Shown here: in pieces, positions 13,101 through 23,748 of the stretch | How positions within the stretch are numbered: position 1 is the stretch's first letter | Layout: every line of letters starts with the position of its first letter | Origin: Theobroma cacao | Taxonomy: Eukaryota > Streptophyta > Magnoliopsida > Malvales > Malvaceae | NCBI RefSeq assembly: GCF_000208745.1 | Contig: NC_030852.1 | Coordinates: forward strand, 31,078,969-31,142,968 | Length of the DNA stretch: 64,000 nucleotides | Direction: 5' to 3' | The notes under the pieces: model-generated | Database searches by the model: none | What the model saw: only the letters and a program-made list of their open reading frames with translations | Told to the model about the DNA's origin: nothing | Made by a program: the position numbers and the translations under genes

Positions 13101-14674
13101 CTATCTCTCTACCAATGCCTGTCTTCGCTAGATTGTCAGCTTGTTGATTTGCCTTCCTTCGAATGTGTTTGATCTCCCATTTCGTCACGCATTTCTTTAG
13201 CACCTCTATGTGGAGAACCCATTTCCTTGACCTCCATGGGCTAAGTTAGGTGCCTGAACCCACTTAACGGCGTGGTGGAATCACTTTCCTGGATGCACCT
13301 TTATTTAGTTGCAGGCGTTTTGGAGGCAGAGAAAAGCCTTGCCTCACTCAGCTGATTTTGTTTCTATGATTTTATATATTATAATGACCTGTATGGTAGC
13401 AAAAAGCCAAAAGGGATGCAAGAATAAAAGAGGGGTAATAATATCCATGTGTAACAACTTCGTAACCAAACTTCATGCAAATCAAGTATAAATACATCTT
13501 CTCTTATGTGGCTCCATCTATCTGGTAGTGGAACATGTTTAGCTGCTCAATATGCCCGCTGCACTAGTCTATGTAAATAAGTTATGCTTATATTTGATTC
13601 CCCCCCATTTTTCAGCCTACCAATCATTCCTCGAAGGATTTGACCAATGGTAACATGCCCACATCAATTTTTATGAATCACCTTCAGAATCTTTTCCAGC
13701 AAACCTCACTTCAACAGGTAAAGAATTAGGGTTGGGACAATAAGTCGGTGTTTCATTTTGCTGATAGAATGTTTTTTTGCCTTAAAATTAATTATCTTCT
13801 CATTGGAAATTTTTTTGAAATGCTAGGATCTTATTGTGAATTTGTTGAATATCTTCCAGCCGGCTGAGTTTGTAGATGGTTAGTGAAAGATTGGTCTCTC
13901 TATCACACTCACATAATTAAATTAGAAATTACAGTGCTTAACAGTATTGTAATCCATTTCTTTCTTGCTTTTGTTTTTCCAGCCACACAAAATGGAAAGT
14001 TGCCTCCTTTACCTCGTTGTTCCGAGAGCAATGGAAATGTAAGAACCTTTTATCTGTATCTTATGATGACTAATTTCTAGCTAGTAGGTTATTCTTTCTT
14101 CCCCTATCTGATCTTCTTTTTCAATAGGTTGAGACAGCAGCTTCTGAGAGGGAGCGTTTACTGCTCTGCAAGATCTCGGAGCTTCAATCTAGGTTGGTTG
14201 GCGTGAATCCATACAAAGTAGAATGATGAATTGACTGATGCTCACCTATATATGCAAGTTTCTTCTGATACTCTCTTCCTTGAACACTATTTGCAGAATG
14301 ATGAATTTGACTGATGAATTGACTGCTGAAAAGTTGAAATATGAACAAGTGAGTTTCTTACACTTATTATATGATGTGATTTTTGGACTTAATGTGGCCT
14401 CTACTTTATTTCATGGTGGTGTCTAACAAGATGCTTTCCAAAATTAAGATACGAGTGTTGGTTGTTGACCTAGGTTTAAACAATTCCTACCTGGCTTGAT
14501 GCTTGATTCATCCTTTCTCTGACCTTAGTAATAATATATAAAGAATCCCATCAGGCGGAGAGGGAGTATAAGCAACTGTCTGATGGTTTCATTATTATTA
14601 TGCAGTTGCAGCAACAACTAAGATCCATGTCTGGTGCGGAAGAAAACGGGATTAGACTGGAAGGCGACGCGTGA
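7149..14674 (+). CDS. STE20/GCK-type Ser/Thr protein kinase (OSR1/BLUS1-like), about 730 aa
   Basis: Exons: 7149-7322, 8454-8708, 8797-8921, 9059-9103, 9567-9648, 9751-9819, 9973-10143, 10238-10303, 10449-10517, 10650-10721, 10811-11151, 11880-12013, 12136-12230, 12299-12337, 12429-12488, 13616-13717, 13827-13878, 13983-14038, 14128-14192, 14297-14348, 14606-14674. All introns are GT-AG and phases agree throughout. The kinase domain is N-terminal: glycine loop [10 protein letters not shown] (about 24-33), Lys47 in VAVK, HRDVK at 139-143, DFG at 159-161, and activation loop [12 protein letters not shown] at 178-189. This loop is the GCK-VI signature, and Thr178 matches the OSR1 residue phosphorylated by WNK kinases. 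The C-terminal half is Ser-rich and probably disordered, with conserved islands (SASVGDW, NLFQQTS) and a short terminal coiled coil. The closest relatives I recall are the At4g10730/At4g24100 group, cousins of the blue-light stomatal kinase BLUS1. A probable LINE fragment sits in the 1.1-kb intron before 13616. Confidence 0.9.
12661..13245 (-). mobile_element. 5'-truncated LINE remnant with RNase H-like C-terminus, inside a kinase intron
   Basis: On the minus strand, 13238 down to about 13026 reads continuously as the end of an RNase H-like domain: [13 protein letters not shown], then [20 protein letters not shown], and a stop after REEINS. The HIRR-AN-QAD-LAK pattern is the last RNase H motif of plant non-LTR retrotransposons. 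About 350 bases of 3' untranslated sequence follow, then an A-run (T-run at about 12661-12673 on +). Polarity and truncation fit target-primed insertion. I could not define target-site duplications by eye. It is not expected to affect the host protein if spliced out. Confidence 0.75.
14555..14605 (+). other. Possible alternative in-frame extension of the last kinase exon
   Basis: Two acceptor AGs precede the last exon, ending at 14554 and 14605. The 51 bases between them are open and in frame ([10 protein letters not shown] then GFIIIMQ), so either acceptor gives a readable protein differing by 17 residues inside the terminal coiled coil. The downstream site has the better pyrimidine/T context. 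Confidence 0.4.
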
Positions 14675-15553
14675 GAGCTGTAAACTCAACTACTGTAAAG
14701 TGAAACCATCATGAAAAATCGGGCAAAAGATGTAAATCATGCGGATAAAATTATGTTCCACCATTCTCTGCCTATCAGACATGGGAACTGCTTTTTGGCC
14801 ATCGACAATGGTAGAAGGGTGGAAGGGAGCATCCGTAACTACAAAAATCTGTGACGTTGAGCGATACGTTGCTTTGCAGATTTCAGCCACTTCAATGACG
14901 AAATAAGCAATTATTATGGGTACATGAGGATGTTTTTACTTGTATTTCATGTAAAGAGAGTTGTTGTTCCAGAGCCGGGCCAGTTATTTTTACCATGGTT
15001 GGAAGTAGTCGTGTAGATTTAACTGAGTGTTGGCTGTTCTCCAGAAAATCTTTGTATTATATAAGTTTTATTGAAACGAACAAGTTAGTATTTTGTTGAA
15101 GGGCCGAATAGGACCTGACTGTATACTGCTATTGGTAGAACAACCAGTCTAGTTATCTTCTCTGTCCTACTATCTATTTTTTCGACATTGTTAAGACATT
15201 AGAATGCCAACGTTTTTCCTACCCTTTTTTATTTTTACGGTGAATGTGAATGTTTATGACTTTACTTAACCAACTAATAACACGTAAAATCAGCGTTATC
15301 TTCTCACTTGTTTTACGTCGAACAATTTATTCATTTTGTTCATAAAAGTCAAATTTTAATAATACACGTACTCATTCAAGGTCCCTCAGGCCAGGATCTC
15401 CATCGATGTCAAAGCCCATGATTTTGTCACCCTTCCCGAAAATGTTAGACGCTCGAGACTTTAATGTTTTAGCTCCCGCAAGCAAAAATATAGTGAGGAA
15501 GGGGCGCCCGTACTTCTCCTTCCACGGCTCATGTTAGTGGCAACCAACCGACC
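14675..15553. other. 3' flank of the kinase gene and spacer
   Basis: Probably contains the kinase 3'UTR (to about 15,070) and the promoter of the next gene. No other coding signal was seen. Confidence 0.5.
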
Positions 15554-17884
15554 ATGATCAGCCGCTATCTCACCCAACCCTTTTCCTGTTCTTCATTTTG
15601 TTTCAAGCCTCCTCTCACACCCTCTTCAATATCCAAACTTAAACCCTTTAATCACCTTACCAAAATCCACAAAAAGGTTAGAATTTTCCTTTTTTTTTTT
15701 CTTTTTACTTTTTGGTCCCTTTTATGTTTAAGTGGTTGCTGATTGTGGATTGGTACAGAAGGAGATTAAGAAAGAAATATGCAGGGCGGAGTTTTCAACT
15801 GACGCGCCCCTCGCTGCCGCAATCGGCGCGTGTATGTTGAGTTCACTGCTGCTTCCCGTCGCCGATAGTGGGGAGGAAGATGGTAGTGATTCGGTTATTG
15901 ATGCAGGTGATACGAGGTTTGCGGCTATGGGGATTATCAGCTTTATTCCTTACTTCAATTGGCTGGTTAGAAAATGAATTTTTTTTTCTTTTTGGTGTGA
16001 GGGTGGGGGTGGCTGTCGTGTTAATTTCTAATTATTTTAATTTTTTTCCTTTACTTTTTTCGGTCTTTGATAGAGCTGGGTTTTTGCTTGGCTTGATACG
16101 GGGAAGCGGCGCTACGCTGTGTACTCTATTGTATACTTGGCTCCTTACCTCAGGTATCACTTTTACGGTTGGTGCAGTTATCACTTCCTGGTGCAAGCAA
16201 TTAAATTATCGCTTTGGACTGAATGTCCAATATTTTGTCTTTGGAACGCTTATGCTGACTGTGATCGGGTTGAAACAAGCTTGCTTTAATTGGAGAGCTG
16301 CAAGGATGTCAAAAACTTGGGTCTAATGGAGACAGTGCTAACTTAATTCTTATTTCTATTGTCCTCAAAGTTCAGCTAAATAAAGTTAGGAACTTCTTAA
16401 TATCTGCTGTTAGGAACAGTTTTGGGGTGTGATAGTAAAAGTATTCAGCTGGCATGTGTGACTGCAGGGTGTATGTTGGGAGCGGCCCCTCTATGCAAAA
16501 GTGTGAGAGGGTAGGATTGTTTCTGGTTCCCTTTTCTCAGGAGGGACTGCGTTTCTTTGGAACTTGGGTAATGATGACTGTTTTATCATGTTGTTGACAA
16601 GTTATAGTTTTAATTGCACTTCGGATCTTATGGTGATTATGTTTTCTCGGTCTTCGGCCTATCCACAAAGGATAATGAACTAGAAAACTAATTGGTTAGC
16701 TAGTCAATGCCTCTTTCTATGAGGTTTCAAGTTTTAAACTTGAATATGGCTATCAACTTCTTTCTGTTTTTTTCATAATAAGTTATAACCTTTTGCAATA
16801 CTTCAATGAGGTAATTATTTTTGCTTTCTTTGATCTGTGCATTCCTCATAATATGTTTATTTCAATACTTGGCTTTGTTGCTGTCAAGTTCTGGCTTCTT
16901 TAAAAGCGATGTTTCTTAAATTTACGAACACAACCATCTGTTGGTTATAATGTGATCTCTTTCTTGCACTGTTCCTCTGTTCTTCTAAATCAACTGGTTA
17001 TGCGCCTAATGCTTTATTTCTGGGCAATTAGGAAAGCGTGAATGAAAATGTTGTTGATTATTTTGTACTTTTCTCAATTTGATGGACTACACAGTCAGAT
17101 TTTCTTACACTTGGATTCTTTTGGTTAAAATGTAACTTGACAGCGTGTGTGAATTTAATTATGCACTTTTCCTTTGATTTAACAGGTCAAATTTGTCTCT
17201 TTCTCCAGAGGATAGCTGGCTTCCTATTTCTGGCATTATATTTTGCATTATCCATGTCCAGGTACAGAATTTATCAAGATCATTATGTAGTTATGTTGGT
17301 AAATATGTCATGGCATCCCATAATTCTGAATTAAAGTCTTATGCCATGATGGTACTTTGTGTATCAATGATTTGTTCTCCCCTTAAGTACTATGGAGCCT
17401 CTGAACATTACAATTGTTTTAGTTTATGGTTGATTGGTTCTGGCTTAAGATGCCACTTTTGAGTACATACTGGAAGCTGTACATAAATGTGTAATATTGT
17501 GACTTCCATTGCTTGTCGTTTTCAGCTGGAAGCAAGTATAAAAAATGGTGATCTTCAAGGATTTCAAATATTTAGTGAGGCTGCTAAACATCTTTCATCA
17601 AGGAGTAGAGAGGATGATACACATTTCAAAGGACACAAGAAACCTGAGGTATCAGGGACTTGAAACCCTTGAGAATTTTTTGTCTTGTTTGACTCTATGC
17701 TTTTATATCTGATAGAAGTTTTGCTCATAAAATCAAGGTGACGAAAAGAGAATATAGGAATTTGCCTGATGCTGAAGAGCAATCAAGAAATGAGATCAGG
17801 CAGTGGGGAATTCCCGGGAGGCCCTCAGAAAATCATGAACAGTCGAATGGAGATTGGGATGACGATGGAAGAAGTGAACGCTAG
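15554..17884 (+). CDS. Plastid-targeted membrane protein of unknown function, 251 aa
   Basis: Exons: 15554-15676, 15759-15965, 16074-16153, 17186-17261, 17526-17648, 17738-17884; GT-AG introns with consistent phases. The N-terminus (MISRYLTQPFSCSSFCF, then Ser/Pro/Lys-rich to about residue 42) looks like a chloroplast transit peptide. Hydrophobic segments follow at about 58-75 (APLAAAIGACMLSSLLL), 94-110 (FAAMGIISFIPYFNWL) and 125-160 (YAVYSIVYLAPYL, ISGIIFCIIHVQ). The C-terminal third is hydrophilic and acidic, ending NGDWDDDGRSER. This suggests a small thylakoid or envelope protein with a stromal tail. The W-FAWLDTGKRRYAVY junction is very conserved-looking, but I cannot attach a proven function. 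Intron 3 is about 1 kb. Confidence 0.8.
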
Positions 17885-18821
17885 AATAACAAGTGTCATA
17901 ACTCAGCCTGCTTTGTAATATTTGGATCCGAAGGGAAAATGCCAGTGTTTTTGCTGTTGATGGCATCTTGTTGTATACTTTTGCAAAACATGACTATAGA
18001 CAAGCGGCAAGGATTGGTGCAGACACAAAGGAGGAAGGAGAGCTTCCATGGTTGATAACTTTAGTTGTGGAAACTAAAAGAAGCACATTACTGTTTTAAT
18101 ATTTCATTTTAACAACTCTTTATGTAATCTACTGATGGTCTTTAAATTCAGGCAACTAGTGCTTGAAGTATATTGTTTTCTCTCGTCTGCAAAACATATG
18201 AGGGAAACAACAGGTCTTTCGTGTAAGCTGTGTAATTATGAATGCTAATATCTGTTGGTTAATTCCATCCCTGTCGCCTAGTCAAAAGCAAATGAATGAA
18301 TAACCTTATGGAGTTTGGACAGATGATGGCAACCTAAGGGCCTGAGGATTTTTGACCTTAGGAGTTCATTTTTCAGTTCCAAACCCACATATAACCTTTT
18401 GACCCCGTAAGCTGTATGATTTCTCTTTTCCACCTACAGATCCTTGCAATGTTATCATCATTTCTTTAGTATGGAGTAGAGTGAAGAAAAAGGGAATTAT
18501 TCCCAATAAGAAGAAAAGAAAGGGGAGTGTTCTTTTTGAGAAACAAAGAAGTATTATCAAATTCTAAACCGAGCCGACCTTAACATGGCAGTTTTCTTTA
18601 TCGACTCCCGAAGGCCCAAACACCTGGGGGCCTCAGCTCAATGAGGGAGTTCGTCACTGTACCCTAGTTTAGCGCGCCTAAGTCCCAACGGTTCATATTC
18701 ATTACATCACACTCCTTGTGGCCTACCAACAGGCATAACGTCGAAGCCCCTTCCCTCCTCCGCTCACCTTCCTTTCCAAGTTCTAACATTTCCGGCGGTG
18801 GCCTAGAAAGGGGACACAACC
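17885..18821. other. Spacer between the plastid membrane protein gene and the AAA gene
   Basis: 3'UTR-like sequence to about 18,250, then the presumed promoter of the AAA ATPase gene, with higher GC from 18,600. Short open frames on both strands lack recognisable domains. Confidence 0.5.
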
Positions 18822-20893
18822 ATGGGCCGCGACCGTCGTACCGAGACAACCTTCTTACAAGATTTACTCTTATATGCAGCCAGTGCCTCTTTAAGTTGCC
18901 TGGTCCTATTCGCCGGCCTCAAACACCTAGACCTAAATCGTGAATCCTCCAAGAAATCCATTGAAAACAAAAAAGCCATCTCCAAACGCCTCGGTCGCGC
19001 CTTCATCCACACCAACCCCTACGAGGCACTACAAAAAAAACTTTTTTTTTATAGTAATTCTTTTGGAATTCAAAACCCATTTGTATTGTCAAAGTGATTT
19101 TTTGTTTTTTGTGTTTTTCTAAACACAGGATGTGATAGCGGGTGATGTGGTGAATCCAGACGACATAAAAGTTGAATTCCAGTCGGTTGGTGGGTTTGAT
19201 AGAATCAAAGAAGCATTGTACGAGCTGGCTATTCTTCCTCTTAAAAGGCCAGAGCTTTTTGCTTATGGCAAACTTTTGGGTCCCCCAAAAGGGGTGCTTT
19301 TGTACGGACCACCAGGGACAGGGAAAACCATGCTTGCCAAAGCCATTGCTAAAGAATCCGGGGCTGTCTTTATCAATGTTAGAGTTTCTAATTTAATGAG
19401 TAAATGGTTCGGTGACGCCCAAAAACTAGGTAAACAGAATGGGATTTCTTTCAAAAACAATTTGCTTGTTATACATTTTAAGGTTTCTAAGATTTTTAAT
19501 ATTTTGTTAGTGCATTATTGCAGTGACTGCTGTCTTTAGTTTGGCTTATAAGCTACAGCCGGCTATTATATTTATTGATGAAGTGGAAAGTTTTCTGGGG
19601 CAGCGACGAGCCACGGACCAGGAGGCCATGTCTATCATGAAAACTGAGTTCATGGCCTTGTGGGATGGTTTCACCACTGATCGTGAGTGTTCTTAGTTAT
19701 TTCTTCCAATTGTAATCTAATATACTAGTTAATCTGTGACTGTACAACAAATTAAATGCCATTTGCTAGCTTATATTATCAGCTTCAAACAAATTTTCGC
19801 TCTCAGATGTCGGAGTTTAATCATTTTATTGGAAACACTAAATACACATAGTACTATTAGTACCATACATATTATTGGAATGGTTTTAAATTCAAAATAT
19901 TTTCCCCCCTTCGCCACATCCCCTGATGTGTAGAGATTTTTTTTTTCCCCTGATGTGTAGAGTTCATTGCGCATTTTAAGTCAATTTCTTAAAGACATCT
20001 CTTAGGTGTTGAAAAAGTTTGTATTGCTCAAATAGAGTGGGGTGTTTGGTGAAGTTTGGATATTTGTTTTGAAACTCCAAATACTGTTAGGTAGTGATGT
20101 TTCTTGAGCTTGTTGCGCTAAAAGCAGTTTGGCATGTAGCACTATAGCTTATAATATATAGTACTTCATGTCAATATTGAACATGTCAACCTTTCTATTA
20201 ACTGTGAAGTTGATTTTTCTTTTAACCTTGCATTCAGAGAATGCTCGAGTTATGGTACTGGGTGCAACCAATCGTCCAACAGAACTTGATGAGGCAATAC
20301 TTAGGCGTTTTTCTCAGGTTTTTGAAATCGGAAGACCTGACTGTAACGATAGAGAAAAGATATTGAAGGTGATATTGAAGAATGAGAGAGTGGATGACAA
20401 TATTGATTTTGACCACATAGCTAGGCTGTGTGAAGGTTACACTGGTTCAGATTTGCTTGAGCTCTGCAAACAAGCAGCATATATTCCTCTCAGGGATTTC
20501 TTAAGTGATGAGAAGGCTGGGAAGAAACGTCAAGTGAGTATATATATATCACTTGTTCACTCTTTAGTCTTTATAGATAATGACAGTGTTTATTACTGAA
20601 TGAAGGGGTTTCTTGTGGAGTAAGTTGCTTGGTAAATGTACCTAAGATCTCTACTTTAGAAGCTTGCCTTTCTGTTTGTTGGAGTGTGTGTGTGTGAGAG
20701 AGAGAGATATATGACTTAATGAAATGGCACTGTACTTATGCATCTGCCTAAACTCCCTTGTGTTTTTTATTTTTTGTTACAGGTTCCAAGACCGTTGTCA
20801 CAGTTGGACTTGGAGAAAACTTTAGCTACTTCAAATAAAACAAGTATTGGTATTGACGAGCACAATGGGTATAGCTCTTGTTCATCAGCATAA
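18822..20893 (+). CDS. Msp1/ATAD1-like membrane-anchored AAA ATPase, 356 aa
   Basis: Exons: 18822-19025, 19129-19429, 19524-19682, 20238-20533, 20783-20893. A hydrophobic segment near residues 14-34 ([19 protein letters not shown]) is an N-terminal membrane anchor. The AAA module follows: Walker A GPPGTGKT at 128-135, pore-loop region SKWFGD at 159-164, Walker B IIFIDE at 183-188, sensor-1 Asn233 in GATNRP, and Arg fingers R244/R245 in ILRRF. Family knowledge: Msp1/ATAD1 extracts mislocalised tail-anchored proteins from the mitochondrial outer membrane or peroxisomes. Plant relatives I recall are At4g27680 and At5g53540, the latter matching nearly end to end. Splicing of exon 1 to exon 2 appears to need a GC-AG intron (donor GAG|GCACTA at 19026), which is unusual; every other intron is GT-AG. 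The convergent F-box gene ends 455 bases downstream. Confidence 0.88.
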
Positions 20894-21348
20894 GTTGAAT
20901 GCAGTATAGATAATTATAGGATCAAGATGTGACGGAGCACATGAAATTTCGATGTTCTGAATTACTAATTTTGAGTTGGATGCCTAAGCCTCTGTAAACA
21001 TTGCTGTTGAGTTAGTGTATCTGTACTCATGATATTCATGACAATATAGTTAAGAGAATTTAGGCATGTGAAATGGCTGTTTAGTTCGATTTTGACTAGC
21101 AGTCATTGTTTTGAAATTTTTGTGGGTGTGGAGGAGTGTTCCACTGAGGCAATGTTTAGAATTTTGATAGAAAAAAGAACAACAGACAGTTTATATAAGC
21201 ATGAGAACTAATGGCCAAAAAGAAGAAAGGACGACAACTTAATTAATAAGCAGGTATCTCAATTCCAAAAGTAAAGGCCTAATATTAGGATAATAAAATA
21301 GTAATTAGAAACTATTATGTCGCTATCCAACAATGGATGAAGCGAGAC

Positions 21349-22617
21349 CTAGTTTATATATGATGGAACTGGAGTTGGCCACCATGGGAGATGAAATGGG
21401 TAGGCACGACTCTGTTGAGAATTTCCATCTGCAGCTGGATATTCAGAGACAATTTCCAGGGTCTTCCCTTCCATGTTGCATGAAACGATAGAGCCAAGAC
21501 AAGACATATATATAATGTTCTCATCGTACGGGTCAACGCTTAGCAATCGGAAACGAGGCACTGAACAGCACCTTGCATATTCAACAAGTTGAGTAACTTC
21601 TGACTCAAGTTCATGCAAAAAAAATTCATGCTTCAAGCACCATTTGCCTCCATCGTGGTCTTCTTCGAGGTTCCAAACTCTTATTATTGAAAATCCCTCT
21701 GTCAGACTCAGTAATTGCTGGCATAAGCGCAAACGGCCCTTGCAAACTCCTGGACATTCTTCAAACGCCAAGTCCATGGCCGCATAGTTTAAAGCGAAAG
21801 AGAATCTCAGATTTCCATCTTTGTTGTACGGATCACATGTAACAAAGCTACGGTTCAATGGACTCCACCAGTGAAGCACTCCCTCATATGCAATGGCCTG
21901 ATGGTGTAAGTAAACCATAGGATAGTAATCCCGGTATCTGCGAAATATTTCCTTCCATATGCCAGTCTCAGAGGAAAAGATTTTCACAGCCAAATCAGTC
22001 TTAGAGTGTCTAACAATGCAAACTACTCGGTACTTATATTGATCATTAATTGAAAAAGTGCCGTTTCCTCCCTTTGCTCCTCCTTCGTTTTCACAGATTA
22101 ACCCGGAATAGGCCTCTTGATTGCAGTGATAAACAGGAGGAAGAGCAAACCATTGCTTGGTCAATGGATTACAAATGTAGTAAACAGTGGGACAAGCCTT
22201 AGTTGCAGCAGAACTGCACAATAGTAAGCCGTTGCAGGAAGCTATGATGTTAACAGGGTCCTTTTCGTTGGCTTTGAAACACGGAAGGAAGCTCAAACTG
22301 AATCCCTGAGATCGGAATACCGCTTCTTTGGACGTGATCAGAACCTTCATCTTTTGCTGATCATTGCTTTCATACTTGAACAAGAGTGTGAAAGGTGGGG
22401 GCTGTGGATGAGCCAATAACAACCGTTGAATGAAATATGAATCGGAAATTATAGAGAACCAACGCTTGGAGACGCACTTAAACCGATGAGCGCTTTTGCA
22501 AGGAAGTCGACAAAAAATTTCTAGCAAGAGACTCTCATCCAGATTATCAGAAGCAGAATAACCTGATGGTGATGGTGCATTAGCTTTGCAACTCTTTTCA
22601 CGCTTTGCTACATCCAT
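21349..22617 (-). CDS. F-box protein with F-box-associated region, 422 aa
   Basis: Single exon. The F-box lies at about residues 27-67 (LDESLLLEIFCRLPCKS, then FKCVSKRWFSIISD), followed by a beta-rich region with the SCNGLLLC and YICNPLTKQW motifs typical of plant F-box-associated domains. The protein would act as the substrate receptor of an SCF (SKP1-Cullin-F-box) ubiquitin ligase; the substrate is unknown. The frame extends 11 codons upstream to another ATG at 22650 (433 aa). I prefer MDVAKREKSC at 22617 because the upstream residues look like leader sequence, but this is uncertain. Convergent with the AAA ATPase gene. Confidence 0.85.
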   Translation of the reverse strand: MDVAKREKSCKANAPSPSGYSASDNLDESLLLEIFCRLPCKSAHRFKCVSKRWFSIISDSYFIQRLLLAHPQPPPFTLLFKYESNDQQKMKVLITSKEAVFRSQGFSLSFLPCFKANEKDPVNIIASCNGLLLCSSAATKACPTVYYICNPLTKQWFALPPVYHCNQEAYSGLICENEGGAKGGNGTFSINDQYKYRVVCIVRHSKTDLAVKIFSSETGIWKEIFRRYRDYYPMVYLHHQAIAYEGVLHWWSPLNRSFVTCDPYNKDGNLRFSFALNYAAMDLAFEECPGVCKGRLRLCQQLLSLTEGFSIIRVWNLEEDHDGGKWCLKHEFFLHELESEVTQLVEYARCCSVPRFRLLSVDPYDENIIYMSCLGSIVSCNMEGKTLEIVSEYPAADGNSQQSRAYPFHLPWWPTPVPSYIN

Positions 22618-23147
22618 AGTAATATAATTTCTAAAAGGAAAACCACACAACCCTAATGGCTGCTACGCTTCTGCCTTGGGATTAACAGAACCATAATAAC
22701 ATGAGGCTGACTTCTTTTACATTCATTTAAGTCATGTTACTACTAGGATTAGAATTGGTAGAGTTCATGATATACCAGATCAAGGACACCGCAACATACA
22801 AGACTATAGTTTTCTTAGATATTTAACTCAAATTCAAATTAGAAATCAATTTAAATTTTGGCAAACTTTTTTATTTGATTAAAATTTATTTAAAAAGGTA
22901 AATATACTTAATAACTAAGACTTCTTAATGGATAAAAATTTTCAACAATAAATAATAAGATTATAAATATGGAAAGGAGTGTTTTGTTTTTTTTTTTTAA
23001 AAGAAGGAAAACCAATCTCAATTTCCCAATAAAATTGTTGATATGATAAAAATAAAGTTTGCCTGAGATTTATGCATAGTTTAACAAATATAAGTTCTGA
23101 CTTATTTTAATTGGCAAATTTTTAGTTCTAAGTTTCTGCCTCTTGGC
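22618..23147. other. Upstream region of the F-box gene
   Basis: Short AT-rich spacer, nothing gene-like. Confidence 0.5.
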
Positions 23148-23345
23148 TCAAGTCAAAAGTCGTTGCTTTTCAATCTCTACAAGCTCTGTGTGAGCCTTTC
23201 CAAGTCCGTATCTAAAGCCTATCTCATCCCTCCTCTGTCGAGCAGTTGCTCTACATGCTTGTATCAGCGGCTGTGGAAGATTTTCGGGCCTGTTGAAGAT
23301 GCAATGAACAAGCTTCCATATGACAAATTGCCCTTCGTGCATGAA
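23148..23345 (-). pseudogene. Broken partial duplicate of exon 1 of the adjacent plastid protein gene
   Basis: Two blocks match exon 1 of the gene at 23749-25660 in the same orientation and order. 23163-23190 corresponds to about 25271-25300 (both encode LVEIEKQ), and 23268-23330 corresponds to about 25490-25550 (CTGTGGAAG-TTTT-GG then GTTGAAG-TGCAATG). About 140 bases present in the parent are absent between the blocks. The longest minus-strand frame (71 codons) keeps only the LVEIEKQ piece in its parental frame. It is most likely a decayed tandem duplication. Confidence 0.65.
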
Positions 23346-23748
23346 TTTTGAAGGCACTACCAAATCAATTTAAATTGAACGATTTTGAATTGATCTTTCT
23401 CAAGAGTGGCTGAATTTTAAACCAATTACATAACTGTTGATCCGGTTTACCATACGCTTTAGCACCCACTATGTTAAGCAGTTTACTACAAGTACATTAA
23501 ATTAAGATAACGATCTTTAAAAGAGTATATCCTGGTTGCACTTTGTCCAGTGACGATGAAGAACTAAGACTGCATCAAACCCTGGATATACAAGACAAGA
23601 TTTCAACTCTTTGCCGACAACTCTTGTTTACATGGAACATCTTGTTTTTACCAGCTGTTGTGTTTCCATGGGAAAAAAAAAATGTGATCCAAGTATGTCA
23701 CAAGATGCACCATATGTACAGAGTCTAAATACACTTTGAGGTTTCTGA

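Noticed and set aside
18366..18560. Hydrophobic minus-strand frame of 64 codons
   Set aside because: Low-complexity Phe/Leu translation of A-rich DNA in a 3' flank; no conservation cue.
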